From: Saccoglossus kowalevskii
Lineage: Eukaryota; Hemichordata; Enteropneusta; Harrimaniidae
Assembly: GCF_000003605.2 (NCBI RefSeq)
Contig: NW_003135340.1
Location: 163,042-198,745, forward strand
DNA: 35,704 bases
Reading direction: 5' to 3'
Shown one piece after another: positions 17,513 through 28,672 of the stretch. The notes beneath the pieces were generated by a model. That model was not told where the DNA came from and made no database searches. It saw only the letters and a list, made by a program, of their open reading frames with translations. A program made the position numbers and the translations under genes. Within the stretch, counting starts at the first letter, position 1, and every line of letters begins with the position of its first letter.

Positions 17513-17747
17513 GAACAGAAGGTCTATTTTCGTCGACACTTTCCAATTTTTGTTATTCCAACGTTGAAAATTGTTTGTGGACAAGTGAATGAAAACTATG
17601 GAATGTTTAAATATTTGTGCAAACCGTGTTTTAGTAAACTGACAAAACTGACGAGACTGATAACATATCGACTTGCCGATCCGTTCTTCGTTGCAACCAT
17701 GGACGTACTAGAGATGGACGCTGCACGGTGTTCACTCGCTTTGATGT

Positions 17748-17847
<100 letters not shown>

Positions 17848-18395
17848 GTCTTAATTGAAGTCGTATCCTAAAAATGGACATAGATCTAAGTACAATAAAG
17901 CATGGTTGTCATTCCATGTCAGAAACATTCAGAATAAAAAAAAAGATACACTAGTATAAAAAAAACTAAACTAAACAAAACTAAAACAACAAACTTTCCC
18001 GAAAGTGGGATAGAGAGACTGTGGTTAGATGTATGTGCGTTGCCGCCACCAGATTACTGTTAATCCAGATTGTGTCTGCATAATTTCCTGTCCACAGGAA
18101 ACGACCACGAACATGCCCGATTAGTACGTCCATGTTGCAACTAACAAATTGTTTCCCTTAGAAACAGCACTAAGTTTTTTCTTTTGATGGTCAGTAAGCT
18201 CGTCCACAGAGAAAAAGCTAGCAACACGTTGATTTCTATATTCAACTGAACTAGTGCCACGATTTTACCAAGTAATATGTCGTTTCTATCGCGAGTTCTG
18301 ATTGGGTAAATGTGCCCAAGTGAATTTTATTCTAAGTAATCGTTTGAGGGCGTGCGACATACAATTTCAACTGTTTAGATTCAATGTATGATGAT

Positions 18396-18963
18396 NNNNN
18401 NNNNNNNNNNNNNNNNNNNNNNNNNNNNNNNNNNNNNNNNNNNNNNNNNNNNNNNNNNNNNNNNNNNNNNNNNNNNNNNNNNNNNNNNNNNNNNNNNNNN
18501 NNNNNNNNNNNNNNNNNNNNNNNNNNNNNNNNNNNNNNNNNNNNNNNNNNNNNNNNNNNNNNNNNNNNNNNNNNNNNNNNNNNNNNNNNNNNNNNNNNNN
18601 NNNNNNNNNNNNNNNNNNNNNNNNNNNNNNNNNNNNNNNNNNNNNNNNNNNNNNNNNNNNNNNNNNNNNNNNNNNNNNNNNNNNNNNNNNNNNNNNNNNN
18701 NNNNNNNNNNNNNNNNNNNNNNNNNNNNNNNNNNNNNNNNNNNNNNNNNNNNNNNNNNNNNNNNNNNNNNNNNNNNNNNNNNNNNNNNNNNNNNNNNNNN
18801 NNNNNNNNNNNNNNNNNNNNNNNNNNNNNNNNNNNNNNNNNNNNNNNNNNNNNNNNNNNNNNNNNNNNNNNNNNNNNNNNNNNNNNNNNNNNNNNNNNNN
18901 NNNNNNNNNNNNNNNNNNNNNNNNNNNNNNNNNNNNNNNNNNNNNNNNNNNNNNNNNNNNNNN
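18396..18963. other. Assembly gap (568 N)
   Basis: All bases are N. Open frames reported across it have no content. The flanks show no long shared sequence that would reveal what is missing. Confidence 1.
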
Positions 18964-19201
18964 AAGATGCAGCCACTCTATCATAATGAATTGAAGGATT
19001 GTGATATATCGGTATAAATTTCGCTATTTTCACGTGGATATAACATGGTAAAGTTACACCGCTGCTATGCCGACTACATTTTACAGTTTTGTATGAATTG
19101 TGAACGATTCTCTTCCAACATATCAGAGACTGAGTTCTCTATCGTGACCATGCCGACTTCGAAATGGCGATCTTTCTTTAAGATATAACACACAATTTAA
19201 G

Positions 19202-19341
19202 TCAGTTCTGTCGAGCTTTTCTCGACAGAACTGAATTCATTCATTCATTCATTCATTCATTCATTCATTCATTCATTCATTCATTCATTCATTCATTCAT
19301 TCATTCATTCATTCATTCATTCATTCATTCATTCATTCATT
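19202..19341 (+). repeat. Perfect hairpin followed by an ATTC microsatellite
   Basis: CAGTTCTGTCGAG (19203-19215) and CTCGACAGAACTG (19221-19233) form a perfect stem with a five-base loop, CTTTT, and one further T-A pair outside. The 3' arm runs directly into about 26 copies of ATTC/TCAT (19235-19341). A terminal hairpin plus short tandem tail is how several LINE and SINE families end, so this may be a retroposon 3' end. Confidence 0.7.
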
Positions 19342-20262
19342 TGAATTGTGTCAACGGCTGTCGACGCCTTCAGAGTGAAATATTCCGTGTTTGCACGGAT
19401 AAAATCAGTGCTAGCATACCAGTATGACGTCAAGACAATTAAACTATAAATGGTTTTATCTATATATACCGTGGCACATAGCTTGGGACCAGGCATTTTT
19501 AAAAAGCAATATGGTTCGCATTGTTATTGTATTCGATACTGTATGTAGATATCATAAATGGGCCCATGCGTTCTCGTTTAACGGTACGTATTAAAATTGC
19601 ATCCGCATGTTCATTTGTGCTACTAAAGAAATACTATAATTTTGAGCGCAGCCGAAACAACGTGAAGTGTGACACATGCAGACAGTAATCGACATAGCTT
19701 GTTTATTTGTGTTATCACGTTAATGATTACATTTTTGCTCAAACTCACCAGGTTCAAAGGTCGCTATAACCACACAACGAGAAGTAGAGCGGCATTTTAA
19801 GAAATGTGGGTTCAGTCGAGTCCAGTGGCTTAGATTCAGGCGAGATGACACTGGTAATACACGACAAGATGACACACATTATAAAAATAGGTAGCTATTG
19901 TTATTTACCTTTACATTTAGTCTCGCCCAAAGTTTTATTTGTTTCATTTAAATAGTTATCGTGACGTGTTACTAAATACCTGTTACTACGATGGGTATTT
20001 ACAGGATTGACATCTATTACACTGTACACATTACTGATAATGACACGAAACCCAGGGATAACGTAAACAGGGCCGATATATGTTATTGTGCAATACGAAT
20101 CGTGAAGCTAAGAATATTATGTCAGATATTCCGACCATGCCAGCCACGCTTCACCGTTTAGTGTATCTTATGTGAAATATACTGTGAATAAGAGCCGGTC
20201 TTTGAAACGTATTTAGTAGACCGGCGCATACCTGACTATCAACCAGTTGAGCGAGGCTAACC

Positions 20263-20347
20263 GAGTCGTAACCTCGGTGTGGTTCGTAACCAGTCTTATG
20301 ATTGGTTGTTGACAAATTCTGAACAGGCCACGCCACCAACTGTGCCA
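20263..20347 (-). repeat. Possible tRNA-derived SINE fragment
   Basis: On the minus strand TGGCACAGTTGG (20347-20336) matches a Pol III A box, and GGTTACGACTC (20273-20263) is a B-box-like site with one inserted base. A second A-box-like phrase (TCGCTCAACTGG) follows at about 20245. The stems do not form a tRNA. The call rests on these two short matches. Confidence 0.25.
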
Positions 20348-20602
20348 TGCGTTCGGGCAAACCGTTAATTATCCTTAAACAAGTCAATTTGTGTAGTTTT
20401 CTTGATTTATTCTGCAGATACAGGTAAAATATAGATAAGGCTTTGGCATAATTTGAATAAGCAACTGATATTCTTCAACCTGGTATTTTTGTTTATAGAT
20501 TTTATTTTTCATTCTGTTCGTCTGTTTTTTCCAGTTTAAAAAATATGAGCTGGCTGGAGCATTCATTCCTTGTCTATTTTTTACACTGGATACCAGCCGA
20601 TA

Positions 20603-20615
20603 CCCCCCCCCCCCC
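20603..20615. repeat. Poly-C tract
   Basis: Thirteen C in a row, a simple homopolymer run upstream of the glycosyltransferase leader. Confidence 0.85.
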
Positions 20616-20745
20616 TCATGAAGACTGCATACAGTTGATCATAGTTCCTGGGCTCCCTGTTGTGAGTACCCCCAGGAAATGAGCACACGTTTGGACTTGC
20701 GAAAAAGTTTAATGGAGTAGAAATTATAAACTACATTTTTTTCAG

Positions 20746-20776
20746 AAACATAACACAAAAGAACCAATGAACGGAG
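20746..20776 (+). other. Probable 5' leader of the glycosyltransferase after a UTR intron
   Basis: A clear pyrimidine tract and CAG end at 20745, 31 bases before the ATG. No upstream leader exon was identified. An ATG at 20767 is out of frame with the main start. Confidence 0.5.
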
Positions 20777-21925
20777 ATGGTGGCAAAGAATTACCGTGGA
20801 CTGACAATCTGTTTGATATCTTCTTCCATACTGAGTACGGTGGCACTTGTAAGTTTCGTAACATGGAGTAATCTCACGAGCTTGAATCCTACCACCCCTG
20901 TTATATACAATGGCATATTCCAGAAACATATCGCAAGGAGAAATCACTCATCGTTAAACCTAGATATGTTACGAGTTATGAAGGAGAGAATAGAAGGTTT
21001 CAACGAGACAGGTTCATTTTTTAATGCATCCTCAGATATAAGTCCGGCATTCGAACAGATTGAGTCGAATGTTGCTGCTAGAAATAATACAATCGGTACT
21101 TTGCAACGCCACCATACGACACCTGATACGACAGTGGTACCCAATATTGCCCACTATGTTTGGTTTGGTAACAATACATTTCGGTTTGATCATCTCATTA
21201 GCATATTAAGTGCTTACAAGATAATGAAACCTGATCGGATTTTATTCCACACTGACAGTGAGCCGAGAGGGCGATATTGGGAAGAAGCCAAAGCCAAAAT
21301 CACAACACTCCAAGTATTTCCAAGACAGGCGCCTCTGACTATATTCAACCATACCTTAAATCGTAAAGAGCACATGTCTGATGTTGCAAGGCTGCAAATA
21401 CTTCTTCAATATGGCGGGGTGTACACGGATCTTGACGTCATTCACATAAACTCAATTGAGCCTCTCCGCCATTTTGATTTTGTGATGGGGAAAGCGAGCC
21501 ACAATGCATTAAACAATGGGATTATCATATCTTCAAAAAATTCTAAGTTTCTTAAACTTTTCTATGAAAGTTATTTATATTTTAATTCTTCTTGCTGGAG
21601 CTGTAATTCTGCCTATGCATCTTACGAACTCTCTCAGGTATATCCACATTTAATACGAATTGAAGACAATTCACTGGCGCAACCGAATCACCAACAAACG
21701 GATTTGATATTTTATGGCCATTTCAGATGGTGGGAAGGTCACTTTACCATTCATACATGGATACGAGTTTTCCTAAAACGAGCCCGTGTTCATATTTATT
21801 TTACACCAGAAAACATCAGAATCCTGGACTCTGCATTTGGTGAAATGTGTCGTTTTATATATTATGGGAGAGTGGATCTAATACAGAACGTAGCTGATCA
21901 TGCTGCACTGACATTGCTCCTGTAA
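20777..21925 (+). CDS. Type II membrane glycosyltransferase, DXD sugar-binding family (GT32-like), intronless CDS
   Basis: The 382-residue protein has a short cytosolic N-terminus, a membrane anchor at about residues 9-30 and a luminal domain, the layout of Golgi glycosyltransferases. The core matches the DXD sugar-binding family (Pfam Gly_transf_sug): NIAHYVWFG at 123-131, HTD at 158-160, and DVARLQILLQYGGVYTDLDV at 202-221. The metal/nucleotide-sugar DXD is Asp218-Leu-Asp220. Eight N-glycosylation sequons (32, 56, 76, 83, 103, 132, 191, 270) support a luminal location. The start is fixed by an in-frame TGA three codons upstream. A TTTTTTTCAG acceptor ends at 20745, so the 5' leader is probably spliced although the coding part has no intron. 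Donor and acceptor sugars cannot be told from sequence. Confidence 0.92.
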   Translation: MVAKNYRGLTICLISSSILSTVALVSFVTWSNLTSLNPTTPVIYNGIFQKHIARRNHSSLNLDMLRVMKERIEGFNETGSFFNASSDISPAFEQIESNVAARNNTIGTLQRHHTTPDTTVVPNIAHYVWFGNNTFRFDHLISILSAYKIMKPDRILFHTDSEPRGRYWEEAKAKITTLQVFPRQAPLTIFNHTLNRKEHMSDVARLQILLQYGGVYTDLDVIHINSIEPLRHFDFVMGKASHNALNNGIIISSKNSKFLKLFYESYLYFNSSCWSCNSAYASYELSQVYPHLIRIEDNSLAQPNHQQTDLIFYGHFRWWEGHFTIHTWIRVFLKRARVHIYFTPENIRILDSAFGEMCRFIYYGRVDLIQNVADHAALTLLL

Positions 21926-22108
21926 TTATTTGGCTTGTATCACACGCTTTATTTACGTTCTTTATGTAAAATTAGACACAAGGGTCATTCCCTAGACCAT
22001 ATACAGCATTGCTGTTACTTATATCGCCTTTCTTAGATTATGTATTTATTTATTTATTGCTTCCCTTTTGTAACAGGGGCTCACTATGTAAACTATGGAG
22101 CTGCACCA

Positions 22109-22114
22109 AATAAA
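22109..22114 (+). terminator. Candidate polyadenylation signal of the glycosyltransferase
   Basis: AATAAA lies 184 bases after the stop codon, within the antisense copy of the LINE 3' tail. It is the first canonical hexamer downstream on the plus strand. Confidence 0.4.
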
Positions 22115-22287
22115 AAATACATTTCACTCAAAGACTTATGGATAAAAAAAAAAACTTTTGATAAACAAAAAGAAATTAAGTTACACGAACTAAGATAACA
22201 AAATATAACAACAACAAAAGACATCTAAAATTAGCAACAAAAAAAAAAATAAGAAAACTAAAATATAAGAAGTACACTGGAAAAATA

Positions 22288-22752
22288 TTAAATATTATCT
22301 GTATACCTCTTTCTACTGTCCATGGCATCAACTAAGAATTTTTTTGTAAAAGTATCACTTTCGTCACACATGACTGAATCATACTGCCTTGTACTGTCAC
22401 CCAGGATTAAACATAGCACTTCTTTGTTTGCTATGAAGTCTTTATGTAAATTTATTTCATTTTTGTTACATAGGAGCATTTCAATCCCTTCCATTAGAGT
22501 TTTTCTCTGTGCTGAGAAACATTCACAATGTAATATGAAATGCTCCAGTGTTTCAGGTTCCTTTTTGCAACATGGACAGATACAATCATTATTATCCAAG
22601 TTTGCCCATTTCCTTTTCTCATATGCCAAACCAAGAGTGCAGGATCTTGCCTTGAATTTTAATTGGGTGCCCTTGAAGTTGGATAAAGAATTTAAATATT
22701 TCTCACAATATTTTAAATTTGTTTTAAATTTTCTCTTTTTATTTAATTTTTA
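22288..22752 (-). pseudogene. LINE reverse transcriptase C-terminal remnant
   Basis: This is the coding part of the truncated LINE, about 154 codons, open to a TAA-type stop at its 5' end. The cysteine/histidine motif near its middle and the KFKARS phrase are the recognisable parts. No catalytic reverse transcriptase motif is present, so it cannot act on its own. Confidence 0.7.
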
Positions 22753-22794
22753 AATTTCTATGTATTGCATTGACGTTTACTTATGAAGATTATT

Positions 22795-22810
22795 TATACC
22801 ACGTGGTATA
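22795..22810. promoter_or_regulatory. 16-bp perfect palindrome with a central E-box
   Basis: TATACCACGTGGTATA is a perfect palindrome around CACGTG. A second ACGTGG follows a few bases later. It could bind bHLH-type factors. No gene start is close, so function is uncertain. Confidence 0.3.
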
Positions 22811-23040
22811 TATGACGTGGTCACCATTTTTATCTCTTAGACCACTTGTTGCATTGAACGAATACTTAAGTCTCATTCCTATAGGGAGGGCTTAGTTATT
22901 CAATTGGTGTTCTTGGAGTTTTCTTTATGAAACTTACAGATTTAAACCCATTTTTAGCTTGTAAAAAACCCACATTGCTTTCTCTAGTTAATGTGTAACG
23001 GGATGTGTAAATCAGTTTCCATTGTTGTTCAAATAATCTA

Positions 23041-23239
23041 CTGTGAAATACTTTATTTTCGCTGGAATTAATTTTCGCTGAAAAGCCTTTTTGGGCGTTT
23101 TGTATGGAATTTATTTTCACTGATTTTTGATGAGTTTAATGTGAAATATAGGAAAAAAAGTATATTCGCTGGATTTTATTTTCATGGAATCGTCCTTCCA
23201 GCGAAAATAAATTCCGAGAGAAAATAATGTATTCTACAG
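23041..23239 (+). mobile_element. TA-flanked foldback element, copy A
   Basis: It begins CTGTGAAATACTTTATTTTC and ends with the reverse complement, GTATTCTACAG. It is flanked by TA on both sides (23039-23040, 23240-23241). Internal phrases TTTTCGCTGGAAT and CCAGCGAAAATAAATTCC are also inverted. It is about 199 bp and non-coding. TA duplication and size fit a Tc1/mariner-type MITE. Confidence 0.8.
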
Positions 23240-24119
23240 TATTTAGTCTCCTGTATTTTCTTTAAATCATAATGCCGAGAAATACTCGCACACTGACTCA
23301 ATTGTTTAAAAGCTTTTGCAATCTGAGTCAGTTTTCAGACGGTCGATGAATACTATGAAATAATTTTGATGTTTTAGCGAATGAAGTTTAATAGCTATAA
23401 GTCGCCACTAAATATCTGTTCAAGAACTGTATCATCATTTTTGTACATACATTGTATGAGTGTATTTTTGTATGTCATTTAAATGTTATGGGAGTGTATA
23501 AATAGCGAAAGCTGAGTTATTTAAATACTGCGAAAAACGTGTTACCGCAGAAACTGTGTGCAAGTCCATGGGATTATTTATTCATGTTATTACATAAGCA
23601 TGATAATGAATAATGACACGTGGTACAGAGTAACAACAGCTCTCTGAACGTCTACAGATTTATGTTCTCTGTGTGTCATAATAATGGAACAAAGACAAGT
23701 TCAGTTCTGAAAACCAGTTGTATATATCTTTCTATGTTTGTTTACATGATAATGTAGCTGAAATTAGAACATTGACAACAGAGACAATGTCTGTGAATGG
23801 GATCACGGTCCCCCTATGGTTTGTAGGATTGTGGGTATCCAAAGTGCAATGTACCACATGCTCGTAGCCAGGGGCTTCGGGAGGGGGTTCTGGACGACTC
23901 CCCCTACGCGTCCTCAAAGGTCTTTTTTTTAATACAGAATGTTTTTTTAAAAGACGGTCTAATTTGTATCACCAGCGGGGCTTGACGACCTAGAGAAATT
24001 ATCATAGAATAGAGATGAACCCTGTGGTTTACAGTTAATTCAGTATTTCAGTATTCCCGAATCCGTATTGTACTGGTAAAGGCCCAGACGGGCACGCGAC
24101 ACTCTGCCAGTCAAAAAAA

Positions 24120-24600
24120 GTGACGCCTAGCTGTAAGAGAGGCGTCTGCAGTGGAGGCATCCCACTCCACCTGCAGCTTGTTTACCAGATAAGGCCCTCA
24201 ACAATAGCTTAATGTCTGAGGCAAACTCAGTAACCAGCGAGGAAGGATCCACAGAGGGACCGACAACAGAGAAATCTTGGCTACACCGCTGACGGCCCCC
24301 TCACTTGCCAAAGCAGCACCTGACGAATGGGAGGTCTTCCTACCCATACTAGCACTCCTCTCACTCACATCCCAGGGCCATCCAAACTGACCGTAATTCA
24401 GACTGAACCTGGGCAGGATGCTCAGCCTCTGCAACATGAGGGCGGGCTTGGAACTCATCCAAGTTCTCAGCATCCCAATTTGAACACACATCCTCATGGC
24501 AAAAATAATCTGAACTCCGCACATATTCCAAACATAAATGACATTTACTATTATGGAAATCCAACCAGGGAGATCCCGGTGGCAATTCTGAAAGGCCGAG
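24120..24600 (-). pseudogene. Broken transposon-protein-like relic
   Basis: Pieces in different minus-strand frames look coding. One holds CHLCLEYVRSSDYFCHEDVC and SELRSVWMALGCE (about 24585-24361). Another holds TEFASDIKLLLRALSGKQAA (about 24230-24160). The first has two Cys pairs as in a zinc-binding gag-like region. Frame breaks between them show it is not intact. I cannot name the family; a retroelement gag-type protein is my best guess. Confidence 0.35.
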
Positions 24601-25656
24601 TCAACTTTTGGGGTGACAACCCAGGAGGTGAAGAGCTCTTCTAGGAGTGCTTCCTTTCTTCTAATCAACACGCATGCAAAGAAAGGAAGAAATTACAGTT
24701 GAAACTGACATAATGAAGCAAAAGTGGTCACCAAGTTTGTGTGCGGTACAAAAAAGAACACAGGGCCCCTAGAAAAATGATATCCTACCAGACACCATGT
24801 CTTACTGTTACCAACGGTCACAGGAGTACCTCAGAAAACTCGGTCGAAAAACTGCTGACTGAACCATACTGTTTTTCTACGATGCACCCTTGACGCTGCA
24901 GGTCGGAGTCTTCTACACCGTTCTGATGCATATCGCGGAAGGTGTGCCGGGAGTTTGTTCGACATTTCGAACGTTTTTAAGTCAATCGTCGTTTCAGGGA
25001 CCTGTTTACTAAATAATGACAAATGAAACTTAGAAATTTTGTAAGAACAAACTGGGCCCAAATTGCACAAATTTGCAATAAGTTTATGCTGCTATTGTCT
25101 GGTTCGAACTTGTTGAAACCGGAAATTACGCAAGTAGATTCGAACTTCAAACACAAACTTGATTATCGTTATTATGTGATAGTTTCTGTTATTTCAAAGA
25201 TTGAATTATTTATGATATTAATATTTCACTCACAAAAACAATATTTCACTAAAATACGTGATTAAAAAGCAACTTAAATTGGAAAAAAGATTATTAAGTT
25301 CCGTGTATTTTAGTGTAAAGAGGCGGCGGAGCGCTACTTTAGCCAAAATCGGCTAGTAAGGCGTCATATGACACAGGTCTGTGCTGGGACAGCGCTTCCT
25401 GTGACGACACAACGATGATGCACACTTTGTGCGGAGAAAACAGAGTGAACATAAGGCAAGATGGCACTGACCTCTTAACCTTGATCACGTGTTGTGTGAT
25501 GTGGAAGAAAATCTATGAGGTCATTGGACTTCCCCTGACCAAGATTTCACTCTCAGTCATTGGCTGAATTGCAGATTAATGCAAAATTGAAAAAAATAAA
25601 AACTAGGCAAATTAGATATTCTATATACACAAGATTACAACTCAAAAATATTCATA

Positions 25657-25858
25657 CCTGTAGATATTGCCAGAGCATAAATTTCATTAAAATCTGTTGG
25701 GTGATTTTTCGAAATGCAAGTGAAAAAGCTTAAAAATGGCTAATTAATATGCATACTAGATAATTTATATGCATAAATTGCAACCAAAAACTAATCAGGT
25801 CTGTACATTATCCCAGAGCATCAAAGTACAAAGTTTCATTAGAATCAGACAAACAGAC
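25657..25858 (+). repeat. Two diverged copies of a dispersed-repeat phrase
   Basis: The phrase CCTGTAGATATTGCCAGAGC followed by AAATTTCATTAAAATCTG (25658) recurs about 140 bases later as GTCTGTACATTATCCCAGAGC, then AAGTTTCATTAGAATCAGAC. A CAAACAGACAGG phrase ends the second copy. Phrases of this kind are common at the edges of dispersed invertebrate repeats. Confidence 0.35.
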
Positions 25859-26699
25859 AGGTGGATGGATGGATGTAGTGATTATGAGGGCGATTCCAGA
25901 TAGGAACAGCACGACAACATAATTGTACTGTACATGTATCATGGGTGGAGATTATGTTCACAGGAACTAATAGAAAGCACAGGGGCACATCCTGGGCCAA
26001 GTCCACATTGGATACATGAACAACCCCATCAAACATGGTTGTATCCAGCAACAGATACATTGTTGGCAGTGACACAGACATTATTGCCCTGTAGGTTCAT
26101 ACAACTACCAAACATGCATAATTTAGTTTTGATAGTCTAGATAGTTTTAGATAGTTTCATCTGGGCGCTACAATGACGACTGTCAACTTGACTTTAGTGC
26201 GTAAATCAGCTAACACAGAAAAAACAATGTTAAATAAGAACTGCCTTGAAGACTTGCTGTGAAAAATTAAATTGTGCAAACATTTTAATTTTCATAATTA
26301 GTACCTTTATTTCACATCCTGATTAAAGATATACAAAAATGATACATCTATTACTAAAATACAGATTGGAAGACACTTGTGTATAAAGTTAGAACACATT
26401 CTCCTTGCCATCTGAGTTTTATTAAATTTGACATACCAGTAATAACATAACTAAGATATGTAAATGGCACAAATATTCAAGTTCACTAACTGATGTTGCT
26501 ACGTGGGATGACAATCAAATCAAATGAGAACAAGAACAACATCAACTAAAATAATTCAATAAAAGTGTAAAAAAAAAAAAAAAAATGAAACCAACAGAAA
26601 GTTTCAAGTAAATATGAAATGTTTGAAATGAGGTATTCCAACAAACTGGTAGACGAAATGGTGTAGTACTCAAAGTCAACATGCTACTGGAATGGTTTT

Positions 26700-26835
26700 A
26701 AAGCGGAAGTGTCATCACCTGTGCATGAGTCCCAAGCGACCGATAACACATGTTAAAAACCGCAAAGGCTCATGGGTAGATGCTTGTTTGTAAACAATGA
26801 CAGCTAGACTATGGCCATCTAACGCATGCGCAGGT
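26700..26835. promoter_or_regulatory. Promoter-like CpG patch with an NRF1-type site
   Basis: Within an AT-rich region this patch has an ETS-like GCGGAAGTG (26703-26711) and an NRF1-type palindrome CGCATGCGCA (26823-26832). Such sites mark CpG-type promoters in animals. I found no convincing first exon next to it on either strand, so it may serve an unrecognised transcript or be chance. Confidence 0.25.
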
Positions 26836-27180
26836 TACAACTCCCCGCTTTAACAGATTAGCAATGTCAGGCTATATTATATGGAAAGAATCAATATACA
26901 TCAGGGAGTGGTGAGCTTGTATGATATGAAGAGGGGGGGTATTCAAATATAGACAAAGTAGTGCATATAATTAGTTATTAAAACATTGTAGTAAGATTTA
27001 CCCCCACACTCTTCAATCTCAAAGCCTTCCCCCCTGATTTCACATCATCCACCCATAACATATAACAATAGTAAAATAAAATGGCTCGCAATAAGCACAT
27101 TCGCAAGTCCAAATAGAGATAACATTTAGTCTAAACTTCAAGAACTATAAAAAAAATTTGAAGTTGCACCCAGAAAAATA

Positions 27181-27378
27181 CTGTGAAGTACTTTATTTTA
27201 GCTGGAATCAATTTTTGCTGAAAAGACTTTTTAGGTGTTTTGTATGGAAATTATTTTCACTGATTTTTGACAATTGAATGTAATATATAGGAGAAATAGT
27301 ATCTTCGCTGGATTTTATTTTCACTGAATCATTTTTCCAGCGAAAATTAATTCTGAGCAAAAATAAAGTATTTTACAG
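27181..27378 (+). mobile_element. TA-flanked foldback element, copy B
   Basis: It has the same structure and orientation as the copy at 23041: it starts CTGTGAAGTACTTTATTTTA, ends GTATTTTACAG, and is flanked by TA (27179-27180, 27379-27380). It differs from copy A by scattered substitutions and a small deletion in the centre. Confidence 0.8.
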
Positions 27379-28672
27379 TAGTCAAACCTCAATTATACAA
27401 ATTAAGAGTGAAAATTTCAATAGCTGAGGTGAAACTGTTCAATATTGTCCTGCTTTCCTGGCACACAATATCAAATTAAGTTAAACAGAGATGATTCATA
27501 TACAGGTTGTTGAAAAGAAAATGTTCAGATGTATTCCTAAATTAATTGTTGCCAGTTGATTAACAATGCACTCACGGCAATATGCAATAATATAATTATA
27601 ATAAATATTAACCTGATGACTAAATACATAAATATAATCACAATTTCTTTTACAAAAATTGATAATTTCTCACTAGTTAAAAATTAAGTTAATTAACGTA
27701 ATCCGATAATTTCACTGCTGTAAAGTTCACAATTTGATGGCTTGGCAGGACAAAATTTCACTGTAGAGTTAACAACATACTGTTACCTTTATTTCTTTGA
27801 ATCATTTACAGTCTATTGGCTAATCAAAGCCCCTAAGAAAAAGGTCACTACAATTCTAAATACGTCTCACTATTTTAGTTTTTGATTACTCGTTTGTTTG
27901 TTCAAATCTAACATCTTTGTGAATAATGACGTCATGTTAAGTGACCTAAATTGAAAAAAAAAAACGCAAATGAAATTGCAAAGCATAAATTTCTAACAAT
28001 TTTGACCAATTAAATTTTTATAACAAGTTTTGGTTATCATTAAAAATATGAATGCAAATATAGGGAGAATGCTCCCTTTGCAATAATAGAATGCATCGCT
28101 ATTTGAATGGTTCTCTAGAAAAAGCATTCCAGCATGCATAGAATCATCAGTGTTTGCTTTAAAACACATAATAATTGGTGCTATTTTATCTCAACCCAGC
28201 TTGATTCCAATGTCGGTGCAGTATTGTCATCAACAGTCAATTGGTTATCATCTGAATTCCGCCGTGGTACTGACGACCCTGTGAAATTCACAACTTAAAA
28301 AAATCAAAATTCACATGATGAAAATGTTTTCACTGAAAAAAAATATATGTCTTTTCATATTGTGTAGAGCACAGGAGATCAAAGAATATACCATTTGCTG
28401 CTTTGTAATTTTTGTGAAAATGGAACCATTATGGCTAAGAAGTGGAATGTTAAAGTAATGAACACTTCTCTCAGAGTGCAAATGCTAAATATAATGATAG
28501 CAGTTAATTTGTTATTTGATCAGCACAATTTAACTGATAACTGATATTATTTAACAGTGAACAATGGATAGGAAGTTTCATAAATTTGGAAAAGAAAATT
28601 GCCAATTATTCAAAAAAAAATTGTTATAATTCTTATCCTAACAAAATTGTGTATAAATATTTGTTTTAACTA

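Larger units (their letters stand above)
22043..22752 (-). mobile_element. 3' fragment of a non-LTR retrotransposon (LINE), truncated
   Basis: On the minus strand an open frame (from a stop near 22752 to 22288) codes the C-terminal end of a LINE reverse transcriptase. It includes KFKARSCTLGLAYEKRKWA and a zinc-knuckle-like CPCCKKEPETLEHFILHC (C-x2-C-x8-H-x4-C). Such a motif lies after the reverse transcriptase domain in several LINE clades. The 3' untranslated part follows, ending in an ATAA tetranucleotide tail at 22058-22043. The upstream end is cut off, so this is a dead 5'-truncated copy. It inserted just downstream of the glycosyltransferase in opposite orientation. Confidence 0.75.

Noticed and set aside
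18332-19033. Several long open frames spanning about 18332-19033
   Set aside because: They consist almost wholly of the N gap.
20639-20947. 102-codon minus-strand frame
   Set aside because: It overlaps the glycosyltransferase start antisense and shows no motif.
22322-22753. 143-codon plus-strand frame
   Set aside because: It is antisense to the LINE reverse transcriptase remnant, which has a recognisable zinc-knuckle-like motif.
23732-23917. 61-codon minus-strand frame with PPPEAPGYEHV
   Set aside because: The underlying GGGGCTTCGGGAGGGGG phrase looks like a dispersed GC-rich repeat, and I see no gene structure.
26929-27055. Possible inverted ends (GATATGAAGAGGGGGGG and CCCCCCTGATTTCACATCAT)
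   Set aside because: The match is imperfect and largely homopolymer, and no target duplication is visible.
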